7,971 nucleotides of DNA from DATMYQ01 sp035560935 (GCA_035560935.1 DATMYQ010000205.1:1-7971), one strand, 5' to 3'; positions 1-6,411 are shown, counted from the stretch's first letter. Notes: a model not told the origin generated them from the letters alone. Translations and numbers: made by a program.

Positions 1-125
1 CGCATATCGTTTTTCATGGCCTTTTCTTCCGGAAAAATTTCTCGGTTTATAATTGTTGAATTACACGAAACTCTATTGGCTCTTATATTGATCTGCCGAG
101 CTAATTCTTTCGCATGCCCAGACAT
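1..125 (-). CDS. Partial unknown protein, N-terminal 41 codons, runs off the left edge
   Basis: An open frame begins at an ATG whose complement is at 123-125 and stays open to the window edge. It starts MSGHAKELARQINIRANR and ends near PEEKAMKND. The composition is that of a soluble, charged, helical protein, with no signal peptide or membrane segment. I do not recognise the family. A TGA lies in frame just upstream, so this ATG is the first possible start. It follows the exbD stop by 62 bases on the same strand, so it could be the last gene of the TonB operon. No clear Shine-Dalgarno is seen at the normal distance; a GGAAGG lies about 25 bases away. That, and the short visible length, keep confidence low. 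Confidence 0.35.
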   Translation of the reverse strand, partial: MSGHAKELARQINIRANRVSCNSTIINREIFPEEKAMKNDM

Positions 126-187
126 ATTTCAACAGCTATCTTTTATGCCTTCCTTTGTCTGAATCCGAATTTTCCCTGCTCCAAACC

Positions 188-595
188 CTAGCTCGCCGGA
201 CTCACGGCAACCGAGATTTTCTGGCTGCCGCTTTGCCGGATGGCGTCCAGGAGTTCCACCACCCGCCCGTGCTCGACGCTGCGGTCGGCATTGATGATAA
301 CCGAACTTTGCCGACCTTCCTTTGCGAGGAGGGTGAGACGCGCTGCCGCTTCCGCCGGCGCGGCGATCTGCTCCCGGTTATAAAACAGCTTGCCGTCCTT
401 GCTCAAGGTCAGAGTGATCACCTGCTGCGTTTTGTCCTGGCTGCCAACGGCATGGGGCAGGTTGACCGGCAAGTTAAACTGGTTGGTCATAGTCAGGGTC
501 GCCATCATGAAGAAGACTAAAAGAAAAAACATGGTGTCAATCATGGGAATAATCTCGATACGGGCTTTTTTCAGCGGACGGCGCGGAATTTTCAT
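188..595 (-). CDS. exbD: ExbD/TolR-family biopolymer transport protein
   Basis: A 135-residue protein, close to the usual ExbD length of about 140. It is a subunit of the ExbB-ExbD proton channel in the inner membrane that energises TonB. It has a short basic cytoplasmic N-terminus (MKIPRRPLKKARIE), one transmembrane helix at about residues 16-37, and a periplasmic domain. The helix carries the signature IIPMIDTMFFLLVFFM, in which Asp20 matches the proton-carrying Asp25 of E. coli ExbD, and Pro17 is also kept. The start ATG overlaps the exbB stop as ATGA (592-595). It is preceded by AGGGAGG (complement at 604-610) eight bases away, so the two proteins are probably translationally coupled. It is the last complete gene of the operon. 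TolR is the main alternative, but the adjacent tonB and receptor favour ExbD. Confidence 0.95.
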   Translation of the reverse strand: MKIPRRPLKKARIEIIPMIDTMFFLLVFFMMATLTMTNQFNLPVNLPHAVGSQDKTQQVITLTLSKDGKLFYNREQIAAPAEAAARLTLLAKEGRQSSVIINADRSVEHGRVVELLDAIRQSGSQKISVAVSPAS

Positions 596-1191
596 TGGGC
601 AGGCCTCCCTGTCTTTGCGCCCAGCGCCAATTCCAGCCTGCAGGCATAATGCTCAATGATCTCCACTTCCCGCTCCACCCGCCGGTAAAAATAATTGTAA
701 GGAATAAGCGCCAATACTGCGACCGTGATGCCGGTAGCCGTGGCGATCAACGCTTCAGCCACACCTCCGGTTACGGCGTGCGGCTGGCCTATTTCTGAGA
801 AACTCATGATTTTGAACGAGCTGATCATGCCCAAGATGGTGCCGAGCAATCCGAGCAACGGTGAGAGGGTCACAATCGTGTCCAGAATTGGCAGGCCTCC
901 TTTCAGGTCCGCTAGTTCGGCAATTCCTTCCGCTTCCATGGCCTTGGTCGGATTATGCTGTTGACCAATGCCGGCCGCCAGGATCTTCATCGTAGGCAGA
1001 GACGAACTTTGGGCTATTTCCAGAGCCTCTTCCAACCGGCCCTCACCGACCAAGCCGAGAACCTTATCGGGGCCATCGCCCGCACCAATGCGACGAAAAT
1101 AAAGATAGCGCTCGATAATCACGGCTACGGCCGCAATGGAGCAGAGTGCCAACGGTATCATCATCCAGCCGCCTTTTAACAATTCGTACAT
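592..1191 (-). CDS. exbB: ExbB/TolQ/MotA-family proton channel protein
   Basis: A 199-residue inner-membrane protein that forms the pentameric scaffold of the TonB-energising proton channel with ExbD. Three membrane helices are visible at about residues 8-30, 105-127 and 145-167, with the usual large cytoplasmic loop between the first two. Family motifs are intact: SPLLGLLGTILGM at 110-122 and AEALIATATGITVAV at 145-159. Glu146 corresponds to E. coli Glu176, and Thr118 and Thr151 to Thr148 and Thr181, the polar residues lining the channel. At 199 residues it is shorter than E. coli ExbB (244) because it lacks the long N-terminal extension, so it is nearer the short ExbB type. A perfect AGGAGG (complement at 1201-1206) sits nine bases before the ATG. 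It follows tonB by 62 bases and overlaps exbD by four. Confidence 0.95.
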   Translation of the reverse strand: MYELLKGGWMMIPLALCSIAAVAVIIERYLYFRRIGAGDGPDKVLGLVGEGRLEEALEIAQSSSLPTMKILAAGIGQQHNPTKAMEAEGIAELADLKGGLPILDTIVTLSPLLGLLGTILGMISSFKIMSFSEIGQPHAVTGGVAEALIATATGITVAVLALIPYNYFYRRVEREVEIIEHYACRLELALGAKTGRPAQ

Positions 1192-1253
1192 TTCTTTTTT
1201 CCTCCTATCGACACGACAACATTGCGCGAAAAATTTTCCGGTTCATGGTTTTA

Positions 1254-1943
1254 TCATCCGTCCACAAGGCGAAACCGGACTCTTACATCATGAAAACTGG
1301 CAACGGCTTGACTTCCTTGGCGGGCCGGCGAAAACCGCCATTTTTGGATGGCCCGCACCGCCGCTGCATCCAGCGCCTCATGCCCGCTGCTCTCCCGTAC
1401 CGTCACTGTGGCCGCCGTCCCGTCGGCGTCAATGAGGACGCGCACCGTTACCCGCCCTTCCCAGCCTGCCCGCTTGGCGACTTGGGGATAAACCGGCGGT
1501 GGACCATAAAGACATCCGGCCAGCGTCGTCCCTCCTTCTCCCTTTGTTTTTTGGTCTTCTTTGCCACCGACAATTCCCGTCTCCACACTCCCGCCTGCTG
1601 CCGGCGTTGTCGCCGCAGCAACACCCAATTCGCCTGGTACTGCCGGGGAAGAGATTACACCGGAAACCATTTCTGCTGTCCGCGGTACTGCCTTATGTTC
1701 CGTTACCGATCCCGCCGGGGCAGGGGAAGGCGCAGAAACTTCCCCCGTACTGTCACCCCGGTCAATGACGGTTGCCGGAGCGATTTCGATTGCAACAGGC
1801 GTGACCCTGAGACCCGGTTCAATCAAGTCCGGTCCCCATATCAGCAAAGAAGCAAGCAGTATGCCATGAATAGTCAGGGAAAGCCCCATTGCTTTACTGT
1901 ATTGGTTCGATGTATTGATGGCAATTCGCTCTTCTTCCGTCAA
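1254..1943 (-). CDS. tonB: TonB energy transducer, TTG start
   Basis: A 229-residue TonB-family protein, anchored in the inner membrane and reaching across the periplasm to the receptor's TonB box. The single N-terminal helix (about residues 20-38) contains LSLTIHG, which matches the LSVCIHG of E. coli TonB, including the functional Ser-x3-His pair (Ser22, His26). The linker at about 45-145 is rich in Ala, Gly, Ser, Pro and Thr, and lacks the long Pro-Lys and Pro-Glu repeats of the E. coli protein. The C-terminal domain (about 147-228) has the family pattern PPPVYPQVAKRAGWEGRVTV, then VRESSGHEALDAAAVRAIQKW. The frame starts with TTG (complement at 1941-1943); an in-frame CTG lies seven codons upstream and a first ATG at codon 19. 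The ribosome site is weak (a GGGG run about ten bases before the TTG), so the start is uncertain. Translation ends in tandem TGA-TAA stops. Confidence 0.93.
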   Translation of the reverse strand: MTEEERIAINTSNQYSKAMGLSLTIHGILLASLLIWGPDLIEPGLRVTPVAIEIAPATVIDRGDSTGEVSAPSPAPAGSVTEHKAVPRTAEMVSGVISSPAVPGELGVAAATTPAAGGSVETGIVGGKEDQKTKGEGGTTLAGCLYGPPPVYPQVAKRAGWEGRVTVRVLIDADGTAATVTVRESSGHEALDAAAVRAIQKWRFSPARQGSQAVASFHDVRVRFRLVDG

Positions 1944-1994
1944 ACTTTGTCTACCCCGGAGCAGGCCTCAGTGCTGGCCGTCATGATCCTTGCT

Positions 1995-2945
1995 TCAAGC
2001 CGCCAGTTTCCAGTCGCCGGTTTTGGCGATACTGAGTTTTTGCCGGTGGTAGGCGGTCAGTGTGCCGCGATGACCAACGCTTATGATTGCTGCATTCTGG
2101 AGTCGTTCACGCAGCAATTGATACATCAGCCGCTCGGTTTCTTCGTCCAAGGCCGATGTCGCCTCATCGAGGAACAGCCAATTCGGCTGCAAAAGCAACG
2201 CCCTTGCCAACGCGATCCGCTGTTGTTCACCGGGTGACAGAAGCTGCGACCAATTCTCTTCCACCGCCAGCTGTCCGGTCAATCCGTCAAGATAGCACAA
2301 CTTCAATATCCCCTGCAGGTTTTCGTCCGAAATCGGCCGGTTACACGGATATACCAAAATATCACGCAGGGTACCCAGCGGCAGGTACGGCCGCTGAGGC
2401 AGAAACAGGAGCGAGTGGTTTTCTGGGATGTGAATACTGCCCCGACCGAACGGCCAGATGCCCGCCAGGCATTTTATCAGCGTACTCTTGCCGCTGCCGG
2501 AAACTCCGGTGATCAAGAGAGTATCTCCGGGCCGGATCTGCAGGTTGAGATTTTTCAGCAAAATTTCACCGCCGGGCAGCTCCACATCAAGGCCGGACAC
2601 CGCAAAATCGTGACCGGCAGCCTGAATTACGCCGATATGTCCCCGCCCGTTCAGAGCCTTGACCCGGTCCACATTGTCAATGAAACCGGTCAGGCGGTTG
2701 ACGACCGCCTGGAGTTCGGCGAAGGACGCGGCTGTTTGCGAATAATAGTTTAGAATGAAATAGTTCAGTGCCTGTTCCACCTGGGTAAAAGCGGTGGCAA
2801 TCTGCATTAGACCGCCCAGTTGGATCTGACCGCTGAAAATTCGCGGTACGGCCACAAGATAGGGAAACAGGAATTGCAGCCGCCAGAAACCCAGGGTTAT
2901 TTTCCATGTTTTTTTAAAAAATCCGGGAACTATTTTAGCCATCAT
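1995..2945 (-). CDS. Truncated SbmA/BacA/YddA-like ABC transporter: ATPase domain with a membrane remnant
   Basis: A 316-residue protein. The nucleotide-binding domain is complete: Walker A GVSGSGKST at 147-155, Q-loop Gln184 in LPQRPYLPLGTLR (182-194), signature LSPGEQQR at 236-243, Walker B WLFLDE at 256-261, and H-loop His292. The PQRPYLPLGTLR block and the preceding FPYLVAVPRIFSG...LGGLMQ (27-47) are typical of the YddA/SbmA/peroxisomal-type family, whose members are normally near 570 residues with a full N-terminal membrane domain. Here only about 115 residues precede the ATPase, so roughly 230-250 residues and most membrane helices are missing. The first 20 residues (FFKKTWKIT) resemble the true N-terminus of such proteins, which suggests an internal in-frame deletion. 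It lies 55 bases after the receptor gene and 51 before tonB. It is unlikely to work as a transporter by itself; it may be a decaying gene. Confidence 0.85.
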   Translation of the reverse strand: MMAKIVPGFFKKTWKITLGFWRLQFLFPYLVAVPRIFSGQIQLGGLMQIATAFTQVEQALNYFILNYYSQTAASFAELQAVVNRLTGFIDNVDRVKALNGRGHIGVIQAAGHDFAVSGLDVELPGGEILLKNLNLQIRPGDTLLITGVSGSGKSTLIKCLAGIWPFGRGSIHIPENHSLLFLPQRPYLPLGTLRDILVYPCNRPISDENLQGILKLCYLDGLTGQLAVEENWSQLLSPGEQQRIALARALLLQPNWLFLDEATSALDEETERLMYQLLRERLQNAAIISVGHRGTLTAYHRQKLSIAKTGDWKLAA

Positions 2946-3000
2946 CCCGTCACCCTTTTTCTTAAACTACGCAACCAATCCACGTGACCCGTTTGGGCGG

Positions 3001-5247
3001 TCAAAACTTCTTCTCAACGCGCAGACTGAAACTGCGTGGCGTACCGGGAAAGACTTCTACGCCGTTTTGTTCCACCCAATACTGTTTATTGGTCAGGTTA
3101 TACAGGTTCAGAGTATAACTCCAGTCTTTCGCCTTATAATACACAACCGCGTCAAAAACGGTGTAGCCAGGCACCCAGATGGTATTGGCCGAATCGAACG
3201 GGCGCTTGCTGACATAGGTCAGGCCGCCGCCGTAACCCCATCCTTTCCAGCGTCCCTCCTGAAACTCATAGGTCGACCACAGCTTAAACATCTGATTCGG
3301 CACGGCTACCGTTTGCTTGCCAATCAGCGCCGGACTCGTATAATTTTGAACGGTTCTTGAATCACCGCGGGAATAGGCCACCAACAGATTCCAGCCCGGC
3401 CGCAGCACATAATTGGCATCCAGCTCAATCCCTTTGCTGACCTGCTCGTTGATGAGCTGATAGTCGGTGTCGGTGCTGGTGCCCACATTGGTCACAACAT
3501 TGGTTTCGTGGATAACATAGCGGGCGAGAGTGATGTTGGCTTTATTACTGATTTCATATTTCAGGCCGCCCTCATACTGATATCCGGTTCGCGGCGCAAA
3601 AAACTGAGTGCCGGTCGCCACATTGGCGACCTTAATGGTCTGGGGCGAGTTATAATTGAAAGATGTGCCGTAGCCAACGAACCAGGTCAGACCGGGCGAC
3701 GTCTCATAGGTGATTCCCAGACGCCAAGTGTTGCCGCTGGTGTTGGTACCGCTGCCGCCGACGCCTTCGGTATAAGTTGAGCGGGAGATACCGCCCGATA
3801 CTTTCAGCTTATCGGTCACGGTTACCGTGTCGTTCAGATATGCCCCGAACCGATACAAGGCGAGGGGTGATCTGGAACCGGAACTTATCACTGCGGGTAA
3901 TGTGAAAACCGGGTTGAGATAATTGACCGCCGTGGCATTTCCGGAGGCAGACAGGGGCCACAGCCGGCTGTAACGGGACCATTCATAGCCAAGCACCAGA
4001 TTATGATCAAATCCCCAGGCCCTGAACCTGGCATTGGCGGTTGTGTCCCAGGCATAAGTGGCAATATCAAAGATGTCATGACTATAATACTGCTGAATTT
4101 TCCCAGTGGTATAGGCGTTGTTTACCCACCTTTCATCGCCCAGATAGCTGCGGTCATGGTGGGCATAATCATAACGCAACGCCGACGTCACTGTCCAAGT
4201 GTCATTGAACTTGTGGTCAACCCGGGCACTGAGGCTGCGACTGATAAAATAATAGCGCTGGCTGGGATCGTAATAATTCGCATCATACGGAATCAAGCCG
4301 TAGGGCGCGGTAATGGAGCCGATATAAGTGCGGCCGCCGGGATAGCCGCCGAGAATATTGTAGTTGCTGTTCGTTGCTTGAAAAGTATAGGTAGTGTCTT
4401 CACGGGGCTTTCCTTGAACTATAATGCTGGCGTTAAAGTGGTTATTATAGACATCTTTTTGAAAGGTGGTCAAATGATCTGTCTCAATAATTGTCCGGGA
4501 CAACCATTTTTTATCCTGGGTCAGAGGAATGGACACGTCAAGGCTGGTGGACCTTGTTCCCCAGGAGCTAAATTCCTGACCCATAGTAAACGATTTCTCC
4601 GTCAGTGGTTTCTTGGTCACCAGATTAATAACCCCGCCCGGCTGCAGTTGTCCGAAAAACAGTGAACTGGGACCCTTGAGCACCTCGATACGGTCAATAT
4701 TACCCGTCCAGAAAGCTGCGGCGCCGGCGTTCGCCGTGTCATACAGACCGTCAATATAGTAATTATTAGAGGAAAAGCCGCGAATAAAAAACGAAGGATT
4801 GAGATTGGCATTGGGATTCCAGATGCCCGTCCCGGTGTTGACACCGGCAATATTGGCCAATGCGCTTTCCAACGTTTTGGTGTTTTGCTCCTTGAGTACC
4901 TTCTGGCCGACAACCGCGATGGACTGCGGCACATCTTTGGTCGGCTGATCGGTTTTACTGCCGGTTGTGGTGCGAGTAATGACATAGTCCTTGACGCCTT
5001 CGGCGTCTGGCCCCTGTCCGATGGTTGGTCCTGTCTCCTTGCTGGCTCTGACCTCAATTTCTGTCGACGAAACATCCGGCGGCTGGCCGGCAACTGTCTT
5101 TTTGTCATTGTCAATCTCCTGAGTCTCCTGGCTCTCCTGAGGTGCCGGGTCAGGCTCCGCGGCTGCTCCGGCGATGCCGGGCAACAAGAAGAACAAACTC
5201 AAGATTACTACTATACTGCACAGCCGGACTTGTATCGTATTAACCAT
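3001..5247 (-). CDS. TonB-dependent siderophore-type outer-membrane receptor
   Basis: A 748-residue outer-membrane gated channel. A signal peptide covers about residues 1-29, with a hydrophobic core SIVVILSLFFLLPGIAGA. A 30-60 residue acidic, Pro/Gln-rich spacer follows, and a probable TonB box TEIEVRA at 62-68. The plug spans about 85-214. It has the siderophore-receptor signature DYVITRTTTGSKTDQPTKD then VPQSIAVV (106-113), FIRGF (154-158), and IDRIEVLKGPSSLFFGQLQP at 184-203 followed by GGVINLVTKKP. The rest is a 22-strand-type barrel, ending in SFSLRVEKKF with the C-terminal Phe needed for Bam recognition. There is no N-terminal signalling (STN) domain. The start is set by GGAGG (complement at 5255-5259) seven bases upstream. 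The plug resembles FhuA/FpvA-type receptors, but the actual ligand cannot be read from sequence. The adjacent HMA gene raises a soft-metal chelate as a possibility. Confidence 0.93.
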   Translation of the reverse strand: MVNTIQVRLCSIVVILSLFFLLPGIAGAAAEPDPAPQESQETQEIDNDKKTVAGQPPDVSSTEIEVRASKETGPTIGQGPDAEGVKDYVITRTTTGSKTDQPTKDVPQSIAVVGQKVLKEQNTKTLESALANIAGVNTGTGIWNPNANLNPSFFIRGFSSNNYYIDGLYDTANAGAAAFWTGNIDRIEVLKGPSSLFFGQLQPGGVINLVTKKPLTEKSFTMGQEFSSWGTRSTSLDVSIPLTQDKKWLSRTIIETDHLTTFQKDVYNNHFNASIIVQGKPREDTTYTFQATNSNYNILGGYPGGRTYIGSITAPYGLIPYDANYYDPSQRYYFISRSLSARVDHKFNDTWTVTSALRYDYAHHDRSYLGDERWVNNAYTTGKIQQYYSHDIFDIATYAWDTTANARFRAWGFDHNLVLGYEWSRYSRLWPLSASGNATAVNYLNPVFTLPAVISSGSRSPLALYRFGAYLNDTVTVTDKLKVSGGISRSTYTEGVGGSGTNTSGNTWRLGITYETSPGLTWFVGYGTSFNYNSPQTIKVANVATGTQFFAPRTGYQYEGGLKYEISNKANITLARYVIHETNVVTNVGTSTDTDYQLINEQVSKGIELDANYVLRPGWNLLVAYSRGDSRTVQNYTSPALIGKQTVAVPNQMFKLWSTYEFQEGRWKGWGYGGGLTYVSKRPFDSANTIWVPGYTVFDAVVYYKAKDWSYTLNLYNLTNKQYWVEQNGVEVFPGTPRSFSLRVEKKF

Positions 5248-5260
5248 TTTTCCGCCTCCA

Positions 5261-5273
5261 TTAGTGTTACTAA
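5261..5273. repeat. Small dyad TTAGT-GTT-ACTAA before the receptor gene
   Basis: A perfect 5-bp inverted repeat with a 3-base centre lies in the 45-base gap between the HMA gene and the receptor, ending just before the receptor's ribosome binding site. It could be a small operator or an mRNA stem affecting receptor translation. At this length chance is a real possibility. Confidence 0.25.
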
Positions 5274-5291
5274 TAATTTACCCGCGATGAT

Positions 5292-5516
5292 TTACCGGCT
5301 TGCAGTTTGCAGCCGTTGTGCCTTAAACCCCAACGCTTCTACCACTTTAGCCAGAACTACATAGTCAACCGTCCCGGTGACAATCGCTTTCTTTTGTTCC
5401 AAATCGACGGCTGCATTTTCAACGCCGGCAGTTTTTCGGAGATTATTTTCCACCTTTTTTCTACATCCGCCGCAGGACATTCCCTCGATTCCAAAAATTA
5501 TTTGCTTTGCGCTCAT
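5292..5516 (-). CDS. Heavy-metal-associated (HMA) domain protein, CopZ-like
   Basis: A 74-residue single-domain protein of the HMA fold, the usual size for a cytosolic copper chaperone (about 69-75). The metal-binding motif GMSCGGCRKKVE has the MxCxxC cysteines at residues 15 and 18. The rest fits the ferredoxin-like beta-alpha-beta-beta-alpha-beta pattern: VENNLRKTAGVENAAVDLEQ, KKAIVTGT, then LAKVVEALGFKA. It has no signal peptide, so it should act in the cytosol, binding Cu(I) or another soft metal. The start is set by GGAGG (complement at 5523-5527) six bases before the ATG. It is the first gene of the operon, 44 bases ahead of the receptor, and the promoter and terminator-like leader upstream belong to it. 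CopZ is the closest family match. I leave the symbol blank because no copA or csoR is in view, and such domains can also serve mercury, zinc or metallophore systems. Confidence 0.85.
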   Translation of the reverse strand: MSAKQIIFGIEGMSCGGCRKKVENNLRKTAGVENAAVDLEQKKAIVTGTVDYVVLAKVVEALGFKAQRLQTASR

Positions 5517-5543
5517 CCTTTACCTCCGTTCAAATTGATAGTA

Positions 5544-5584
5544 CTCCGGCCTCATCAGTTGCAACAGAAAAAAGTAAAGGCCGG
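5544..5584 (-). promoter_or_regulatory. Possible competing hairpin (antiterminator) in the HMA leader
   Basis: On the transcript, the 3' arm of the terminator hairpin (CCGGCCT, complement at 5578-5584) can pair with a downstream AGGCCGG (complement at 5546-5552). That segment is part of a 9-base copy of the hairpin's 5' arm: CTCCGGCCT on the plus strand occurs at both 5544-5552 and 5601-5609. The two pairings exclude each other. The alternative stem has 7 bp and a loop of about 25 nt, so it is weaker than the terminator and would need help from a protein, a ligand or a ribosome. The repeat is seen directly; its regulatory role is inferred. Confidence 0.35.
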
Positions 5585-5611
5585 GAAGCAGCAATCTGCT
5601 CTCCGGCCTTT
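5567..5611 (-). terminator. Intrinsic terminator or attenuator in the leader of the HMA-receptor operon
   Basis: Reading the minus strand, AAAGGCCGG (complement at 5603-5611) pairs with CCGGCCTTT (complement at 5576-5584). An inner stem AGCAG/CTGCT is closed by a four-base loop, and the whole is followed by TTTACTTTTTTC. This is a strong Rho-independent terminator in the minus direction only; on the plus strand no T-run follows. It ends about 50 bases before the HMA start codon and lies downstream of a good promoter at 5650-5677. It is therefore either an attenuator of that promoter or the end of transcription coming from glyA and the IS remnant. Confidence 0.75.
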
Positions 5612-5649
5612 AGTATTCTAATCAGCCTGACTGTATAAGGTTGTCTTTC

Positions 5650-5677
5650 ATTATAGCAAATATATCCCGGGCGTCTA
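5650..5677 (-). promoter_or_regulatory. Sigma-70-type extended -10 promoter for the HMA-receptor-TonB operon
   Basis: The minus strand has a perfect TATAAT (complement at 5650-5655) preceded by TGC, an extended -10. A partial -35, TAGACG (complement at 5672-5677, 4 of 6 matches to TTGACA), lies 16 bases upstream. Transcription would start near 5643, giving a leader of about 125 nt before the HMA start. No other promoter as good is seen between here and exbD. A weak -35 with a strong extended -10 fits an activated or attenuated promoter. Confidence 0.65.
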
Positions 5678-5700
5678 TCCTCCTACGGTACTATTGTTTT

Positions 5701-5720
5701 GTCCAAAAGTACTATGGGAC
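5701..5720. promoter_or_regulatory. 20-bp dyad upstream of the promoter, candidate operator
   Basis: GTCCAAAAGTACTATGGGAC is a near-palindrome centred on AGTACT, with 8 of 10 base pairs symmetric. Its centre lies about 35 bp upstream of the -35. The heptamer GTACTAT inside it (5709-5715) recurs at 5688-5694, exactly 21 bp away, or two helical turns, so two protein units could bind the same face. An 8-bp palindrome TTGATCAA follows at 5724-5731. This fits an activator site, but no known consensus (Fur, CsoR, CopY, CueR) is matched. Confidence 0.4.
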
Positions 5721-5749
5721 CATTTGATCAATTGACATATCTAACATTA

Positions 5750-6411
5750 AAAACTGCAAAACACCTTATTTCTTGGGATAACTGCTTTCAAACGTTCATA
5801 TTCACCACAAGTTTTCTGCCTTAGGGCCGACTCTTCCCCGCAACTCCCTATCAAGTGAGCGAGAGAAGATTTCTGCGCCCCGCAATCAGAAGATTTGCAG
5901 ACGTCAAAAGCATACATAGTCTGGATTCATTTTTTGCCAAGCCGCTGTAGCGAGTTTTGCAGTAAGCAAATAGGTTCTTAATGTAGTGAAATGGGTGTTC
6001 AACCGCAGAACGTACAGCCATCCGCCATTTCACGAAGACTGCCTCGCCGTTTTGCCACCAGCCAAGTAATATTGCTCTATTCATCTTTGACATGATCGCG
6101 TTTTTCCATACCGGTATAACCTACGTCTGAATATACCATTTCTTCTTTCCCCTGAAGCAGTTCTGTCGTCTTTGCAATATCGGCAACAGGGGCTTGCGTT
6201 GTTATCATTGTATGAACCGATCCATTCGCCGCATCTACGCCAATATGGGCCTTCATGCCGAAGTGGCATTCGTTCCCTTTTTTAGTTTGGTGCATCTGTG
6301 AATCACGTTCACGGCTCTTGTTTTTGGTGGAACTGGCTGCCTTAATAATGGTAGCATCTACAATACTTCCTTTACATATATTATTTGTCTTCAAATGAAC
6401 CTGCAGGATAT
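5750..6411 (-). mobile_element. Decayed IS5-family insertion sequence remnant
   Basis: The stretch between glyA and the HMA operon is a relic of an IS5-family element containing the disrupted transposase described separately. The glyA-proximal edge is set by where the glyA product stops resembling SHMT and the transposase frame begins (about 6405-6411). At this side the element's terminus and the first third or more of the transposase are absent. The other edge is uncertain. It may lie near 5750, where TTAA (5747-5750, fitting the YTAR target preference of the IS5 group) precedes AAACTGCAAAACACC, which resembles the TTTGCAAAA-type ends of some IS5 relatives. With only one end left, no inverted repeat pair or target duplication can be shown. 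The 100 bases between the transposase end and 5750 hold nothing else that I can identify. Confidence 0.7.
5851..6411 (-). pseudogene. IS5-family DDE transposase pseudogene (5' truncated, stop codon plus frameshift)
   Basis: The first readable frame (6411 to 6077) has SIVDATIIKAASSTKNK, then MHQTKKGNECHFGMKAHIGVD and VYSDVGYTGMEKR, the first and second Asp regions of the IS5 transposase core. It meets an in-frame TAG (complement at 6077-6079). Past the stop the same frame still reads WLVAKRRGSLREMADG, as in IS5 proteins, and then fails. The C-terminal part is in another frame: VRSAVEHPFHYIKNLF, KTRYSGLAKN and NLLIAGRR, containing the catalytic Glu of VEHPF, ending at 5851. Compared with IS5 family members, about 15 residues between REMADG and VRSAVEHPF are missing as well. 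All three catalytic acids are encoded, but no single protein can be made. The N-terminal domain is gone. Confidence 0.88.

Noticed and set aside
1146..2237. A 363-codon open frame on the plus strand
   Set aside because: It lies antisense across exbB, tonB and the ABC gene, all with clear family motifs. Its translation is rich in Arg, Pro, Cys and His with no recognisable domain, as expected for the mirror of GC-rich genes.
4003..4665. A 220-codon open frame on the plus strand inside the receptor gene
   Set aside because: It is wholly antisense to the receptor coding region, which is intact and well matched to its family. No ribosome site or motif supports the plus frame.
4617..5114. Alternative minus-strand frame of 165 codons within the receptor
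   Set aside because: It is the out-of-frame reading of the receptor's plug region, with low-complexity Arg/Pro/Ser content and no domain.
5541..5611. CRISPR-like direct repeats (CTCCGGCCT twice)
   Set aside because: There are only two 9-base copies, one of them part of a terminator hairpin. This is leader structure, not an array.
5517..5750. Cobalamin riboswitch or Fur box upstream of the operon
   Set aside because: No B12-box-like sequence or multi-helix riboswitch core is visible. The best Fur-like alignment around the -10 is only AT-richness, without the repeated GATAAT-type hexamers.
5732..5760. Plus-strand promoter starting at TTGACA (5732-5737)
   Set aside because: No acceptable -10 lies 15-19 bases downstream, and no plus-strand gene follows.
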